From Qipengyuania vulgaris (GTDB lineage Bacteria; Pseudomonadota; Alphaproteobacteria; Sphingomonadales; Sphingomonadaceae), in the NCBI GenBank assembly GCA_000756795.1, contig CCSI01000001.1, forward strand, positions 558,001 through 622,000: DNA of 64,000 bases. Direction: 5' to 3'. The translations under genes and the position numbers were made by a program. Under the pieces are notes generated by a model. That model ran no database searches. It saw nothing but the letters and a program-made list of their open reading frames with translations, and was not told the origin of the DNA. Of this stretch, positions 37,150-44,523 are shown one piece after another. Position 1 is the stretch's first letter, and each line of letters starts with the position of its first letter.

Positions 37150-37166
37150 GTGGGAAAAATTGTGGG
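37150..37166. repeat. Left 17-bp inner repeat (probable integrase arm site)
   Basis: GTGGGAAAAATTGTGGG is found here and identically at 47408-47424. Each copy itself contains two GTGGG steps. The copies lie 122 bases inside attL and 56 bases inside attR, as expected of arm-type binding sites. Confidence 0.65.
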
Positions 37167-37178
37167 GTAATGTGGTAA

Positions 37179-38366
37179 ATGGCGGGACTTAATAAACTAA
37201 CCGACAAGCTGGTGAGCAGTTCGCGACTGGAGCCGGGATCATATCAGGATGGCGGCGGCCTCTTCTTGAAGGTCTCGCCGAAAGGCACGAGGAGCTGGGT
37301 TGTGAGGTTGCAGGGACCTGGCACTATCGTAGACGGAAAGACCGTCCGGAAGGACTTCGGGCTAGGTCCTTACCCTTCGGTATCGCTCCAACAGGCAAGA
37401 GAGAAAGCCGCCGAATATAGGGCGCTGGTTGCTGACGGCGTGAACCCGCGCCATGCGCGCAATCGGGCCTTAGAAGAACCGACCTTCGCTGATGCAGCCA
37501 AGTCGGTTTATGACGAAAACAAGGGGGAGTGGAAGAACGCCAAGCATCGGGCGCAATGGTGGTCCACACTCGAAACCTACGCCTTTCCAACCTTGGGGGC
37601 GATGAAGGTTAGCGCGATTGATACCGACCACGTTTACGAGGTCTTGCTGCCTATCTGGACTGCCAAGCCGGAAACGGCCCGCCGCCTTCGCCAGCGAATT
37701 GTGATGGTCCTCGATTGGTCTCATGCAAAACGCTATCGAGAGCAGCCATTGTATATAGCCGCAGTGAATAGGGCGCTTCCGAAGGTGAAGCGGAAGGTGC
37801 GACATCATCCGGCGATGCCCTATTCCGAAATCGCCGACTTCCTGCCCAAGTTGAGGGCAACGGAGACCATGGCGCGATTGGCTCTTGAAGCTGCGATATT
37901 GACCGCGACGCGCTCCAACGAAGTCCGCATGGCGGAATGGAAGGAACTGGACCTCGATAAGGGACTGTGGGCGATCCCTGCGTCACGAATGAAGGCGGGG
38001 CAGCCTCATGTGGTGCCTCTGTCGGCTCAGGCGGTGCGGGTGTTCAAGCGGGCAGTCGAACTGAAGACTATGGGGCAGCAATACGTTTTCGCAGGCGCGC
38101 GCCATGGCAAGCCACTGTCTGATATGGCTCTGGTCAAAGTCATGCGTGATTTCGAACTGGAGGCGGTCCCTCATGGGTTTCGCTCCAGCTTTCGCGATTG
38201 GGTGTCCGAGGAGACCGATTACGTGGGCGACCTAGCTGAGGCTGCCTTGGCTCACACAATCAAGAACAAGACCGATGCAGCATACCGTCGCGGCAAGTTG
38301 CTAGAGAAACGGCGGACCCTGATGCAAGAGTGGGCCGATTACTGCGAGGGCTTACCTGCCGATTGA
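37179..38366 (+). CDS. int: P4-type tyrosine integrase
   Basis: The 395-residue integrase has the N-terminal DUF4102 arm-binding domain (SYQDGGGLFLKVSPKG, RKDFGLGPYPSVSLQQAREK), a core-binding SAM-like domain, and the catalytic domain. Catalytic residues are Arg in LTATRSNEVRMAEW, Lys in SRMKAGQPHVVPLS, HxxR in VPHGFRSSFRDW, His in LAHTIKNKTDAAY and the Tyr of that segment. It should cut at the tRNA-derived att sites. The ATG at 37179 follows the arm-repeat by 12 bases, so the integrase could repress its own promoter. Confidence 0.95.
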   Translation: MAGLNKLTDKLVSSSRLEPGSYQDGGGLFLKVSPKGTRSWVVRLQGPGTIVDGKTVRKDFGLGPYPSVSLQQAREKAAEYRALVADGVNPRHARNRALEEPTFADAAKSVYDENKGEWKNAKHRAQWWSTLETYAFPTLGAMKVSAIDTDHVYEVLLPIWTAKPETARRLRQRIVMVLDWSHAKRYREQPLYIAAVNRALPKVKRKVRHHPAMPYSEIADFLPKLRATETMARLALEAAILTATRSNEVRMAEWKELDLDKGLWAIPASRMKAGQPHVVPLSAQAVRVFKRAVELKTMGQQYVFAGARHGKPLSDMALVKVMRDFELEAVPHGFRSSFRDWVSEETDYVGDLAEAALAHTIKNKTDAAYRRGKLLEKRRTLMQEWADYCEGLPAD

Positions 38367-38615
38367 GCACTGCCTAGCTACTTCGGCTTGGGAAATAATC
38401 GAACCGCTGAGGCTCGCTTCCGTGAATCGGGGGCGGGCCTTTCTTCGTTTTTGCCGGAAAAGCAAATTCGCCATGCCAGGGGCCGCATAGTTATCCCCGA
38501 ACAATTCGAGAACAAGCTAGGCGGTGAGTCGCGGTGCGACTATAGTAAATGGCAGGTGACGCGCTGATAAAGGCGTTGCTCAGGTTGTGATTACCACAGG
38601 CAAAGGGAATGGCAA

Positions 38616-38807
38616 ATGAAAAATCAGGGTCTCAAAACCATCGACCAGTTTTGCGGCGACCATGCGCTTTCTCGTGCGACTTTCTATCGCATGTTGAAGC
38701 GCTCGGAGATTGAGGCGGTGAAAGTAGGAGCCGCAACGAGAATCACGCCTGCACAGGAAGCCGCTTGGTTGGCATCCCTGCCGGTTGTGAGCGGGGCGGC
38801 GGCTTGA
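38616..38807 (+). CDS. AlpA/excisionase-like helix-turn-helix protein
   Basis: The 63-residue protein has a MerR-type short HTH: LKTIDQFCGDHALSRATFYR, then MLKRSEIEAVKVGAATRI. This fits AlpA-like regulators and excisionases of P4-type islands, which control int and excision. It stands 249 bases after int; that gap shows no gene. A stem-loop follows at 38828. Confidence 0.75.
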   Translation: MKNQGLKTIDQFCGDHALSRATFYRMLKRSEIEAVKVGAATRITPAQEAAWLASLPVVSGAAA

Positions 38808-38827
38808 TCGCTAACCCCACAAGCGAA

Positions 38828-38855
38828 GACCCCCGCTCGTGGAGGAGCGAGGGTC
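38828..38855 (+). terminator. Hairpin after the AlpA-like gene
   Basis: GACCC-cc-GCTC at 38828 pairs with GAGC-ga-GGGTC ending 38855. The form CCCCGCT...AGCGAGGG recurs at 42902 within the island. No strong T tract follows. Confidence 0.5.
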
Positions 38856-38972
38856 AAACTATCCGCTTGGAAGCAAACGGCAACAGCATAGGCAGTATAG
38901 CGGAACTTTCCGTAAACGTACAGCCTAGTTCGTGCGCTTCCTCGCGGTTCCCAACCATTGCGAGGACAAATC

Positions 38973-39134
38973 ATGAACGAGATAATTTCAACGTATCCAC
39001 CTGAATATGATGACCACGAATTTGACGGCGGCATTGACCGCCTGACATTCACCTTCGGCGAGGCGCTCAGCCTTGCCTCTGGTTATATTTCCAGCATCAG
39101 CACGGCACGCATGCCGATTGGTGGTGCTGCATGA
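38973..39134 (+). CDS. Small hypothetical protein (53 aa)
   Basis: ATG 38973 follows GCGAGGACAAATC, giving a reasonable ribosome site, and the frame ends in TGA that overlaps the next ATG (ATGA at 39131). The product is acidic at the N-terminus (PPEYDDHEFDGGID) with a hydrophobic middle FTFGEALSLASGYI. No family recognised. The coupling to four further genes supports translation. Confidence 0.6.
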   Translation: MNEIISTYPPEYDDHEFDGGIDRLTFTFGEALSLASGYISSISTARMPIGGAA

Positions 39135-39325
39135 TTGCTTTCGATGAACAGCGAAATGCCGCGCTGCAAATTCTCCAGTGCGAGTCCCGCCTAACCCGCA
39201 AGGCCGGGTCTTTCCTCGGTCAGTTGGCAGTCGATGCCAGCCCGATGACAGAAAAGCAGCTCCTATGGTTCGGGCAGCTTGCCGAGCGTGCGGGTGTGGA
39301 AGTGGAGGGCCTTACTCATGGGTAA
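39131..39325 (+). CDS. Small hypothetical protein (64 aa)
   Basis: It begins MIAFDEQRNAALQILQ, then MTEKQLLWFGQLAERAGV, resembling short phage/island proteins in which a helical pair precedes a primase gene. It overlaps the previous gene by 4 bases and the next by 8. No function assigned. Confidence 0.6.
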   Translation: MIAFDEQRNAALQILQCESRLTRKAGSFLGQLAVDASPMTEKQLLWFGQLAERAGVEVEGLTHG

Positions 39326-39656
39326 CGATAATCCTCACTACGCACGCGGCACGGCTGCGGGTTCTAAGGGGCATAGCGCGGAAGCGAAGGCCAATAGCGA
39401 GGCTGCGGCCAGTGAAGTCACAAAGGACCTGGGGCGGCGACATAAACAAGTCGTGGAAGCCTTCGAGACCTATGGCGTATCCGGAGAGATACCGGAAACC
39501 ATCGCCAACGACCTCGATCTGCCAGTGCATGTTGTCCGCCCTCGTTGCGGTGAACTCCGAAAGCGCGGGTTGCTCTACGAAGTTGGAAAGCGTCCGGGCC
39601 TCATGGGCTGCAATGTCATGGCCTACTCGACAATCAAGCCGGATGAAGCCGCATGA
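39318..39656 (+). CDS. Hypothetical protein with winged-helix-like segment
   Basis: From ATG 39318 the product has 112 residues. The N-terminal third is Ala/Ser/Lys-rich and probably disordered. Residues 40-100 (QVVEAFETYGVSGEIPETIA, LPVHVVRPRCGELRKRGLLYEV) read as a winged helix of the type that controls phage gene expression. The start lies in the previous gene; the stop overlaps the next start (ATGA). Confidence 0.6.
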   Translation: MGNDNPHYARGTAAGSKGHSAEAKANSEAAASEVTKDLGRRHKQVVEAFETYGVSGEIPETIANDLDLPVHVVRPRCGELRKRGLLYEVGKRPGLMGCNVMAYSTIKPDEAA

Positions 39657-39841
39657 TTGGCGGCGATGTAATCCTTTCACGGGAAGGGGCGGACTATCTG
39701 GTCCGCCTCGACCCTCCCGATCCTAGCGGCATCCACGAAACCGAACGACGCTTTTCCGATATTCGAGACGCGCGCGGGGCGATGGGCGGAATGAGGCTCG
39801 TCCTCGGTCGGCGAAAAGTCGATTTAACGGGGGAGCTATAG
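39653..39841 (+). CDS. Small hypothetical protein (62 aa)
   Basis: A 62-residue protein with beta-rich character (VILSREGADYLVRLDPPDPS), overlapping its upstream neighbour by 4 bases and ending 2 bases before the primase gene. No recognisable family. Its place in the coupled run before the primase suggests a replication-related role, which is inference only. Confidence 0.55.
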   Translation: MIGGDVILSREGADYLVRLDPPDPSGIHETERRFSDIRDARGAMGGMRLVLGRRKVDLTGEL

Positions 39842-39843
39842 CT

Positions 39844-40923
39844 ATGGGCGTGTTCGCCGAATGGCAGCCCGCCTATGCGGAAGCTGGGCTGATTACCTTA
39901 CCCCTTGATGAGAAGAAGAAGGGGCCGCCAGGTTGGAATAAAATGGGCTTGCCTCGCTCGGCGCGTCTGGCTGCAGACAATGATAGGTGCGACATATTCG
40001 GTGTCCTCACCGGGCGCGGCAGGCGTAAGGGCGTTCAACATCCCGGCGTTACCGTCATAGACTATGACGGAACTTGCGAAAAGTCGCTCGCGGATCTGAT
40101 TGGCATACATGGCCGTCCGGGTGCGCTTATCCGGACGGCGAGTGGCAAATGGCATCTCTACTACAGGAACAGTGGTGAGCGTCGGAAAATTCGCATCCAT
40201 GGAAGGGGGAAGGGAGATCCTCTCGTCGACCTTTGCGGGTTTGGCGGATACGTCGCTGCGCCGCCGTCTCGCCTAGGCGCTGGTTCGTATGATTTTGTGG
40301 AGGGGTGTTTCGACGACATCGCTCACGGGAACCTTCCGAAGCTGGTCGGCCTGCGCTCCGACCATTACGTCAACAGCGTCTTCAATCCGCTTGCCTTGCA
40401 GGCTGAGCCTGACCTTTCGGCTCGCAACAAGACCCTCTTTGAGTCTGCCCTCCAGTTCCTCGCAGCCACACCGGATTTACAGGCCATGTCTATTCATCTC
40501 GACATTTTGAATAATGACTTCCCGAAATCACTCCCCGTTTCCGAGTTGGATGTCGTGAAGGCAAACGCTTGGAAAAAGCAGGTTGAGAACCGTAATGGCT
40601 ATGCAGCGCCATACACTCAGCTCGATAATCGAACCCTCGACGCGATAACGGCACACCGAAATGCTAAGGTTTTCTTGTCGATATTCATGCACATCAAACG
40701 GCACTGCGGTGGGCGGCGCATCTTCTTCGTCGCGAACAAAATGTCACGCGCGATAGGTTGCAAGGACGAGGTTGTTTCAGCGGCCCGAAAATTTTTTGAG
40801 GACATTGGGGCCATAGTCCTAGTGGCCGAGCACACTAATACCCGCCCCGCCGTTTACCGTTGGTCGTGGGTTCCGGAGCAAACCGCCCTCGAAGAGTTGC
40901 TTGAACTGGATTTGAGCGCGTGA
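39844..40923 (+). CDS. PrimPol-type DNA primase/polymerase
   Basis: The 359-residue product has an N-terminal archaeo-eukaryotic primase (bifunctional primase/polymerase) domain. Motif I is VIDYDG (Asp73, Asp75), motif II SGKWHLYY (Ser100, His104) and motif III Asp129 in DLCGFGGYVAAPPS. The last 100 residues (FLSIFMHIKRHCGG, KMSRAIGCKDEVVSAARKFF) look like a winged helix. No helicase domain follows, so the island would need a host helicase. It is the only replication enzyme in the island. Confidence 0.85.
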   Translation: MGVFAEWQPAYAEAGLITLPLDEKKKGPPGWNKMGLPRSARLAADNDRCDIFGVLTGRGRRKGVQHPGVTVIDYDGTCEKSLADLIGIHGRPGALIRTASGKWHLYYRNSGERRKIRIHGRGKGDPLVDLCGFGGYVAAPPSRLGAGSYDFVEGCFDDIAHGNLPKLVGLRSDHYVNSVFNPLALQAEPDLSARNKTLFESALQFLAATPDLQAMSIHLDILNNDFPKSLPVSELDVVKANAWKKQVENRNGYAAPYTQLDNRTLDAITAHRNAKVFLSIFMHIKRHCGGRRIFFVANKMSRAIGCKDEVVSAARKFFEDIGAIVLVAEHTNTRPAVYRWSWVPEQTALEELLELDLSA

Positions 40924-41000
40924 TTGGTCATCCTCCCCTCAGTCCCCCTCTCCCCGGTTGGTTATATTACTACCCCTTTTAGGGGGGGCCAAAATTATGG

Positions 41001-41058
41001 GTCACTTTTGCGCCCCGCTGGCTTCGCGGGGGTCAGCGTCACACCATGTCACGTGACA
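41001..41058. promoter_or_regulatory. GTCAC repeats and TGTCACGTGACA palindrome
   Basis: GTCAC occurs at 41001, 41038 and 41048, the last within the perfect 12-bp palindrome TGTCACGTGACA (41047-41058). A CCCCGC/GCGGGG hairpin lies between (41013-41031). The palindrome is 14 bases before the next gene start and could be an operator; an origin function after the primase gene is only a possibility. Confidence 0.4.
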
Positions 41059-41072
41059 GTTACGGAGGGCTT

Positions 41073-41522
41073 ATGAGCAAGCCGGAAAAACAAACACAAT
41101 TCGTCACCGACACCTCCGGCAATCTTGCCCGTCCAGCGCTACGTCGGAAGTCCACGATCGTTGACCGCTGGGTGCGTGAAGGTGGCCCCTTGTTTCATCC
41201 CGAGGCGCGGCTTGGCATCGAGCGGTGCGAACGCCTCTGGGCAGCGCAACCGACACTCGGCAAGCTTACGGCCTCCTATGGTGAGCATCGCCAAGGTGGA
41301 GCGCGGTCATTCGAAGAGCGTATTGAGGGCAACGCAGCCGATGAACTGCGGGAATTGTCCGGCATGTTCCCCTCGGCAAGCTGGCGGGCATTTGATGCCA
41401 TGGTGCGCGATGGCGAGAGCGCAGGCAAGGCAGCTCGCTTCGTCAAGGTTCCGGCAGGGCAAGCCAGCATGTTATTGCAGGCCATCGTGGGGCAGATTGC
41501 AACCATCGCGGCGCGGCGGTGA
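41073..41522 (+). CDS. Island hypothetical protein, possibly DUF6456-like
   Basis: ATG 41073 is preceded by CGGAGGG, giving 149 residues; an upstream ATG at 41046 lies within the palindrome. The pattern of a short charged opening, LFHPEARLGIERCERLWAAQ, LSGMFPSASWRAFDAMVRDG and a C-terminal helix AGQASMLLQAIVGQI recalls the DUF6456 domain of alphaproteobacterial phage regulators. The similarity is judged by eye and is weak. Confidence 0.55.
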   Translation: MSKPEKQTQFVTDTSGNLARPALRRKSTIVDRWVREGGPLFHPEARLGIERCERLWAAQPTLGKLTASYGEHRQGGARSFEERIEGNAADELRELSGMFPSASWRAFDAMVRDGESAGKAARFVKVPAGQASMLLQAIVGQIATIAARR

Positions 41523-41705
41523 TGACCGTTTAATATCGGCGGGATAACGGGTGGCCGGGTCTTTTTGGGCCGCGTAAATACGGGGCAACTACGGGGCTGC
41601 GGGGTTTCGTTTTCAAACGGTGAATATAGGGTCTTGGACGAATTGAAGGTCGTGCTAAGCATGCATTGGACCTGCGCTGGCTGAGAGTAGTTGTGGAGAA
41701 TCTTA

Positions 41706-42029
41706 GTGCGCCTGCGAAACCTTCCGATTGCGCTCGGCGCGAGTTTCTTGGTGCCCGCCGTTGCTGCGGCATCTGACAAGGACCAAGAAAAGTTCGACGC
41801 AATGAACGCATGCTTCGCCTCTAAGGCTGCCGAACTCAATGATCACGACACTCCACTGGACGACCTAGCCGACGTCATAATTGGAATGTGCTGGATAGAC
41901 GTCAACGAGCATCGGAGGCGCTGGACTAACGATTGGGGAACAGCTTGGTCAGGCTTCGTCGGCCCCTATTTCGTCTTGCAAGTGAAGGCGAAGGCCAAGG
42001 AGGCTATTTATTCCTTCCGGAACGGTTGA
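41706..42029 (+). CDS. Hypothetical exported protein
   Basis: GTG 41706 with GGAGAA 7 bases upstream gives 107 residues; TTG 41691 is an alternative. A signal peptide ends near AVAAA. Two Cys (MNACFAS and GMCWIDV) may form a disulfide. No family is recognised. Its 3' end overlaps the convergent next gene by 26 bases. Confidence 0.55.
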   Translation: MRLRNLPIALGASFLVPAVAAASDKDQEKFDAMNACFASKAAELNDHDTPLDDLADVIIGMCWIDVNEHRRRWTNDWGTAWSGFVGPYFVLQVKAKAKEAIYSFRNG

Positions 42030-42315
42030 GCGGCCTCTCACTCTGCAATGCTTCGAGGTTCTGACGAATGGAGCGCTTATATCGCTTCCAGCCGTAGGTG
42101 CTGTCCTGTTTCGCCATGATGTAAACTGCCAGGAGCATTCCTATCGCCGCCCACATTCGCGGAAACTTTAGGAAGACCAGCCCTTCGGTGAACAAAAGGG
42201 CGATGAAAACATAAACGCTGATTTGCCACGCATACTCCGTTGGGCTTAGTGGCTTCGGTTTGTAGCCTTCCGCTCGGCGTTGAGCCTCTTCCAGAAGCTG
42301 TTCGTTGTCCTTCAT
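42004..42315 (-). CDS. Small membrane protein
   Basis: From ATG 42315 the product has 103 residues. Two adjacent hydrophobic segments (about residues 30-48 and 54-68) form a membrane hairpin, flanked by basic C-terminal residues (YGWKRYKRSIRQ). GTG 42324 is another possible start. No function is recognised. Confidence 0.55.
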   Translation of the reverse strand: MKDNEQLLEEAQRRAEGYKPKPLSPTEYAWQISVYVFIALLFTEGLVFLKFPRMWAAIGMLLAVYIMAKQDSTYGWKRYKRSIRQNLEALQSERPLNRSGRNK

Positions 42316-42350
42316 CCGCCTCACCTAACATTCGAATTGAGAATGAAAAA

Positions 42351-42385
42351 GGCCCCCGCTGATTATGACGAAAGGCTACAGGGCT
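42351..42385. repeat. 35-bp island repeat, copy 1
   Basis: This copy agrees at 29 of 35 positions with the copy at 42902-42936. Its stem is degenerate compared with copy 2. Both share CCCCGCTGATTA and GGCTACAGGGCT. Confidence 0.55.
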
Positions 42386-42472
42386 GAAAGGTATGCGTTA
42401 AGGTATTGTCGCCCTAATCTGGGCGCTGCTAGCCTGTCCTGATGGACCTTAGATTGAGGGGTTTGGGTCAGA

Positions 42473-42670
42473 GTGAATGGGGATAGCGACCGTGATGATC
42501 TGATTAAGGCTGCCTTTGTATCAGGCGGGTGTGTCGCGATAGGCTGGCTTTGGGACCCATGGTATAGTGGAAGTGCCATGGCAAAGCTGTTTGATCTGCT
42601 GCTGACGTGGGGTGGAGGCTTTATACTCGTTGGCAGCCTCATTCAGCTCTACAACGGCCAACGGAAGTGA
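42473..42670 (+). CDS. Small membrane protein (65 aa)
   Basis: Starting at GTG 42473, the protein has two hydrophobic stretches (about 14-30 and 40-58: FDLLLTWGGGFILVGSLI). No family recognised. It is followed directly by another two-helix membrane protein gene. Confidence 0.5.
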   Translation: MNGDSDRDDLIKAAFVSGGCVAIGWLWDPWYSGSAMAKLFDLLLTWGGGFILVGSLIQLYNGQRK

Positions 42671-42671
42671 G

Positions 42672-42917
42672 GTGCATGATGCAGGCCTCTTAACGACGGA
42701 GGGGGCATTGGAAGACATACTGATGGGGGTATGGTTCGTGGGCTTTATGGCCGCGATGCTGGTCTTTTGGGCAATTCCTTCTTGGAAGGCTCCAAGCCCG
42801 TGGGTCCTTGTGACGGCACTCCAAGCCTTAATGCTCGCCACCGTATGGCCCATGTTCCTCTTACTCTATTTGATGGAGCGGGCTGCCGACGACAAGAAGA
42901 AGCCCCCCGCTGATTAG
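42672..42917 (+). CDS. Small membrane protein with two helices
   Basis: The frame is open from 42612; GTG 42672 would start one base after the previous stop, while TTG 42708 is best placed after GGAGGGG and ATG 42723 is also possible. Two helices (VWFVGFMAAMLVFWAI and VLVTALQALMLATVW) are followed by a charged tail ending DKKKPPAD. The start is uncertain. Confidence 0.5.
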   Translation: MHDAGLLTTEGALEDILMGVWFVGFMAAMLVFWAIPSWKAPSPWVLVTALQALMLATVWPMFLLLYLMERAADDKKKPPAD

Positions 42918-42936
42918 AGCGAGGGGCTACAGGGCT
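42902..42936 (+). terminator. 35-bp island repeat copy 2, hairpin over the stop codon
   Basis: AGCCCC-cc-GCT (from 42901) pairs with AGC-ga-GGGGCT across GATTAG, which contains the stop codon of the preceding gene. It probably ends transcription of that gene. It repeats at 42351 in decayed form and resembles the hairpin at 38828. Confidence 0.55.
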
Positions 42937-42949
42937 TTAGGGGGCTGCC

Positions 42950-43213
42950 CTAGTATCTGGAAACCTTCACCGTCTTACGTGCTGCAACTATGGCGCGGCG
43001 CACCTTGGCAATCGGGAAGGCGATGACTTCGCACTGCTTCGGTTCGGCTTGGCGGCATTCGTCCATCGCCTCGACAGCCTCGCGCTGTATCTCGCGCGCC
43101 AGCCTTAGTGCCTCATGGACGGTAACGGAAAGCTGGGTGCCTTCCTGAATGTCGATTAGAATGCGGTCGCCGTTAAACTTGGCGGCGGTGGGAACGGTTG
43201 CTACAAGTTGCAT
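42950..43213 (-). CDS. Hypothetical protein (87 aa)
   Basis: From ATG 43213 (MQLVATVPTAAKF) the 87-residue protein has a beta-rich N-terminus, a helix HEALRLAREIQREAVEAMDE and a basic C-terminal segment IAKVRRAIVAARKTVKVSRY. It may bind nucleic acid; no family recognised. It is divergent from the gene at 43354 across two identical palindromes. Confidence 0.55.
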   Translation of the reverse strand: MQLVATVPTAAKFNGDRILIDIQEGTQLSVTVHEALRLAREIQREAVEAMDECRQAEPKQCEVIAFPIAKVRRAIVAARKTVKVSRY

Positions 43214-43304
43214 AAGTCTGGCCCTTCGTGAGAGGGTTGGAACAGGGCCGGGTTGAGGTTGCCGCCTCACTCGGCCCGCTTTGGCTTCATCGCCTTAGCT
43301 GCAG

Positions 43305-43350
43305 CGTTACGTAACGGCTTGCATTTGGTCTGTCAATTCGTTACGTAACG
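43305..43350. promoter_or_regulatory. Two identical 12-bp palindromes (operator pair)
   Basis: CGTTACGTAACG occurs at 43305-43316 and 43339-43350, centres 34 bases apart, in the spacer between divergent genes. The second copy ends 3 bases before the ATG at 43354, so a bound protein would block that gene's start. Confidence 0.6.
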
Positions 43351-43353
43351 AAA

Positions 43354-43551
43354 ATGGTAATGACGAACGCAGAGCGCCAAGCGCAATATCGCAAACGACT
43401 GAAAGAGGGTGTCGATGGTACACTCGCCTATGAGGTCGATGTCCTGAAGAAGCAGGTTGCCCATTTGGAGCAGGCTCTGAACGAGGTAAGGGCGCACGTA
43501 GGGAAGCCAGAGATCCAGCTTCCTAAGTCAGCACACAAGCCTCCCGGCTAA
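43354..43551 (+). CDS. Small coiled-coil protein (65 aa)
   Basis: MTNAERQAQYRKRLKEG is a motif found at the start of many short phage and island proteins. A leucine-spaced helix LKKQVAHLEQALNEVRAHV (about residues 31-49) predicts a coiled coil. The basic opening could contact DNA. It is preceded by two perfect palindromes. Confidence 0.6.
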   Translation: MVMTNAERQAQYRKRLKEGVDGTLAYEVDVLKKQVAHLEQALNEVRAHVGKPEIQLPKSAHKPPG

Positions 43552-44075
43552 CTGCCAGCTTTCGTGTCGGTCATTTCTTGCTGCAGGTAATCATCTACCT
43601 GGGTTGAGCAAGCCCGCATGAAAACCGAGGCCATTTGAGTCCCCGGTGCCATGTAGGAGGGGGTGTCCTCGAAGGCCTCATCCCCCCAACTGCCTGACGG
43701 ATTGCCCTCGGCATCGTACTCGATCAGGCTTCGAACAATATACGATCCACGGTCACAATTCATCTCGTAAAGCGTTTTGGTTTCCCGATGGGTAACCGTT
43801 TCGTCTTCGCTGTGGTCCTTGACCAGCCATGCAAGGCGGGCAGTCCTCGGGCCGCGAATTGCTGTCCCATCCACCGACCACTTGGAGCCGCTTGAAGTAG
43901 TCGTGGCATACATCATATCTGGAAGCGTAGCGGCTGGCGCTGGAACGGGAGGTAGAGAGACCTCAATTGGCTCTTCCTCTGTATCGACGATATCGTAACG
44001 TTGCCAAAGGTAGTATCCCCCCAAGCCAGCCAGCGCGAGGAGTATAATCCAAGTGCCGTCATCATTCTGTGCCAT
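43548..44075 (-). CDS. Membrane-anchored hypothetical protein
   Basis: The 175-residue protein has one N-terminal membrane helix (WIILLALAGLGGYYLW), a Pro-rich linker and an extracytoplasmic domain with Cys in YEMNCDRGSY and FMRACSTQV. The domain layout resembles the surface-adhesin-E-like proteins of proteobacteria, by eye only. The 3' end overlaps the end of the convergent gene by 4 bases. Confidence 0.55.
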   Translation of the reverse strand: MAQNDDGTWIILLALAGLGGYYLWQRYDIVDTEEEPIEVSLPPVPAPAATLPDMMYATTTSSGSKWSVDGTAIRGPRTARLAWLVKDHSEDETVTHRETKTLYEMNCDRGSYIVRSLIEYDAEGNPSGSWGDEAFEDTPSYMAPGTQMASVFMRACSTQVDDYLQQEMTDTKAGS

Positions 44076-44134
44076 AATCCCCCCTAAAAGAGGTCTTAGA
44101 TAGCCTCAGATTGCCTCAAGATTCAATCTAGGGC

Positions 44135-44404
44135 ATGCTTCGGTCTATGGACCCACTAGAAAACGCGACTGGCGCTGGCAGTCTTATTTCCAATCCCTCG
44201 ATGGTGATTGTATCGGTTGGGGCCATCGCTGGCCTGATTGCTGCTGCTCGATGGATGGAGGCAAGCCGGTCAATCGACACTTCCGGTCAGGTCGTGAAAG
44301 GGCCGGATAAGTGGGCGCTCAAGGAAGCGGCAATGTGGACCGCGATTGCGCTCTTCGTCGTATGCGGCGGCTTCCTCCTTGGCCGACTTACTGGTGAATT
44401 TTGA
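44135..44404 (+). CDS. Small membrane protein, first of coupled nuclease module
   Basis: The 89-residue product has two hydrophobic helices (about residues 22-40 and 68-86) joined by a charged linker RSIDTSGQVVKGPDKWA. ATG 44147 is an alternative start. The stop overlaps the next start (TGATG). No family recognised. Confidence 0.55.
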   Translation: MLRSMDPLENATGAGSLISNPSMVIVSVGAIAGLIAAARWMEASRSIDTSGQVVKGPDKWALKEAAMWTAIALFVVCGGFLLGRLTGEF

Positions 44405-44523
44405 TGCGTGAATGGGGTCAGGTAAGCCCGCAAGAGGCTCGCAAAATCCGCAAAGAGTTCGCAATGTGGGTAACGCTTCACATCTCGGTGCTTCTATATT
44501 TCGCCAATGGCCTGACAAAATGA
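44404..44523 (+). CDS. 39-residue membrane microprotein
   Basis: Too short for ordinary gene calls, this frame begins in the previous stop (TGATG at 44402) and its TGA overlaps the nuclease start (ATGA at 44520). The product has a charged N-terminus (SPQEARKIRKEF) and one hydrophobic helix (MWVTLHISVLLYFA). The overlaps on both sides argue for real, coupled translation. Confidence 0.5.
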   Translation: MREWGQVSPQEARKIRKEFAMWVTLHISVLLYFANGLTK

